Source: Corynebacterium genitalium ATCC 33030 (lineage in GTDB: Bacteria > Actinomycetota > Actinomycetes > Mycobacteriales > Mycobacteriaceae). Taken from it: 64,000 bases of DNA. The stretch is taken from NCBI RefSeq assembly GCF_000143825.1, contig NZ_CM000961.1, positions 124,001-188,000 on the forward strand, in the 5' to 3' direction. A program made the position numbers and the translations under genes. The notes under the pieces are model-generated. The model worked only from the letters and a program-made list of their open reading frames with translations. It had not been told where the DNA came from and did not search any database. Shown here piece by piece: positions 63,138 through 64,000 of the stretch (position 1 is its first letter; every line of letters starts with the position of its first letter).

Positions 63138-64000
63138 CTAGTGGAAGTCACGCGCCCCGCGGGCGAGCCAGTCACCCATCTCCAGCGGCTCGAATTTGTC
63201 GGCGATGATGCTCACCGCGCCGGTGGCGTTTTCCACTATGCCGCGAATGATCAGTGCTTTGGCGGTGCGGGCAAGCACTTTCTGGCGGTTCCACAGCCCA
63301 ACGGGAATGACCACGTTCATCAGCCCGGTTTCGTCCTCCAGACCCATGAAGGTCACCCCACCGGCGGTGACGGGGCGTTGCCTGTGGGTGATCACACCGG
63401 CGATGCGCACGCGGGTGCCGTCCTCAACACTCATGAGGTCCGCGGCGGCGACGACTCCGGTGGCGCCCAGCGCCCCGCGCAGCATCTCCATCGGCATCAA
63501 GCCGGGGGTGACACCGGTGGCGGCAACGTCGGCAGCCATGAGCTCGAAGGCGTTCATGCCGGGCAGTGCCGGTGCCGAGATCGCAGAAAGCCCAGGAAGC
63601 ATCCCGTCTCGCTCGGTGGCGGCAACACCTGCCTGCCACAGTGCTTGCCTGCGGTCCACCCCGAAACAGTCCAGCGCGCCGGCTCGCGCTAAAGCCTCGG
63701 CGTGCTCGACCGACAAGTCAGCCCGGCGCGACAGGTCAGGAATGCCAGTGAACGGCTGGGCAGCTTCGATCCGCTCAGCGGCTTTGTCGCCCAGCCCCTT
63801 GATCAGGTTCATGCCTACCCGGATGGCAGGATCCGCACCGGAAACAGCATCCACAACGCAGCGCGCTTCGCACCCAGATTCATTCACGCTGACCGGCAGC
63901 ACGTCAATGCCGTGGCGGCGCGCGTCCTGGATGAGCGACTGCGGCGAGTAGAACCCCATCGGCTGCGCGCGCAGCAGACCGACGCAGAACTGCGCCGGGT
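63138..64000 (-). CDS. dnaE2: Error-prone DNA polymerase DnaE2, C-terminal part
   Basis: The frame is open to the window edge; 286 residues of the C-terminus are visible. CVGLLRAQPMGFYSPQSLIQDARRHG, GLNLIKGLGD-type VGMNLIKGLGDKAAE and the late OB-fold region (RVRIAGVITHRQRPVTAGGV, MGLEDETGLMNVV) are those of DnaE2/ImuC, the damage-induced alpha-subunit paralogue that acts with ImuA'/ImuB in mutagenic repair. The final ARGARDFH is also typical. The polymerase active site lies upstream, outside the window. Confidence 0.9.
   Translation of the reverse strand, partial: PAQFCVGLLRAQPMGFYSPQSLIQDARRHGIDVLPVSVNESGCEARCVVDAVSGADPAIRVGMNLIKGLGDKAAERIEAAQPFTGIPDLSRRADLSVEHAEALARAGALDCFGVDRRQALWQAGVAATERDGMLPGLSAISAPALPGMNAFELMAADVAATGVTPGLMPMEMLRGALGATGVVAAADLMSVEDGTRVRIAGVITHRQRPVTAGGVTFMGLEDETGLMNVVIPVGLWNRQKVLARTAKALIIRGIVENATGAVSIIADKFEPLEMGDWLARGARDFH

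Overview
The window reads as a Corynebacterium chromosome. It is GC-rich. It carries a monomeric NADP isocitrate dehydrogenase, a biotin synthase with the actinobacterial auxiliary protein BsaP, an LpqY/SugAB-type trehalose importer, an LpdA-type quinone reductase lacking the redox cysteines, a DnaE2 polymerase, and an HrtBA/ChrSA heme module with a CAAC-N6-GTTG palindrome. From memory, the run pyc, lpdA, amidohydrolase, XRE regulator, upp, small protein, NlpC/P60 hydrolase matches the C. glutamicum cg0784-cg0791 neighbourhood. I cannot name the species. I saw no tRNA, rRNA, CRISPR array or insertion sequence. No gap without a gene exceeds 300 bases; the longest are 62870-63137, 28461-28703 and 13832-14055.

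Layout. 1-3149: trehalose-type ABC importer (binding protein cut by the window edge, two permeases), then an acetyltransferase and an HNH protein. 5107-8581: heme exporter hrtBA facing the two-component system chrSA. 8578-19287: pyruvate carboxylase, an AAA ATPase, a collapsed methylcitrate-cycle operon (5' end of prpD joined to 3' end of prpC), lpdA bracketed by related 14-bp tandem repeats, an M20 amidohydrolase, an XRE regulator, upp, and a divergent pair made of a 94-residue protein and an NlpC/P60 hydrolase. 19309-31331: a conserved hypothetical protein, a VIT-family transporter, a D,D-carboxypeptidase, a BrkB-type membrane protein, trpS, a GntR/ABC cassette, bsaP-bioB with a perfect BioQ-type operator, a CAP-domain protein, a decayed second copy of the GntR/ABC cassette, and an exonuclease III. 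31416-33635: icd.

33738-49966 is the most unusual part. Six genes lie in one direction with no real gaps: a DUF4132-like protein, two tandem paralogues of about 1530 residues each, a MoxR-type AAA+ ATPase, a 1152-residue protein joining a DUF5682-like region to a C-terminal von Willebrand A domain, and a SWIM zinc-finger protein. The composition resembles the E. coli yehI/yehL/yehM/yehP/yehQ cluster and the MoxR-VWA multi-protein systems proposed from comparative genomics to act in conflict or stress. The function here is unknown. The duplicated giant proteins and the DUF5682-VWA fusion are the distinctive points.

50029-64000: metY-metX, a four-gene minus-strand unit (ABC ATPase, lipoprotein, fused permease, metallophosphoesterase) for an unidentified, possibly phosphorylated, ligand, a methyltransferase, DUF3017-folD, trmL, two PH-domain membrane proteins, a Pro/Ala-repeat cytochrome b-type protein, a cluster of GGAATACTG-type repeats, and the 3' end of dnaE2.
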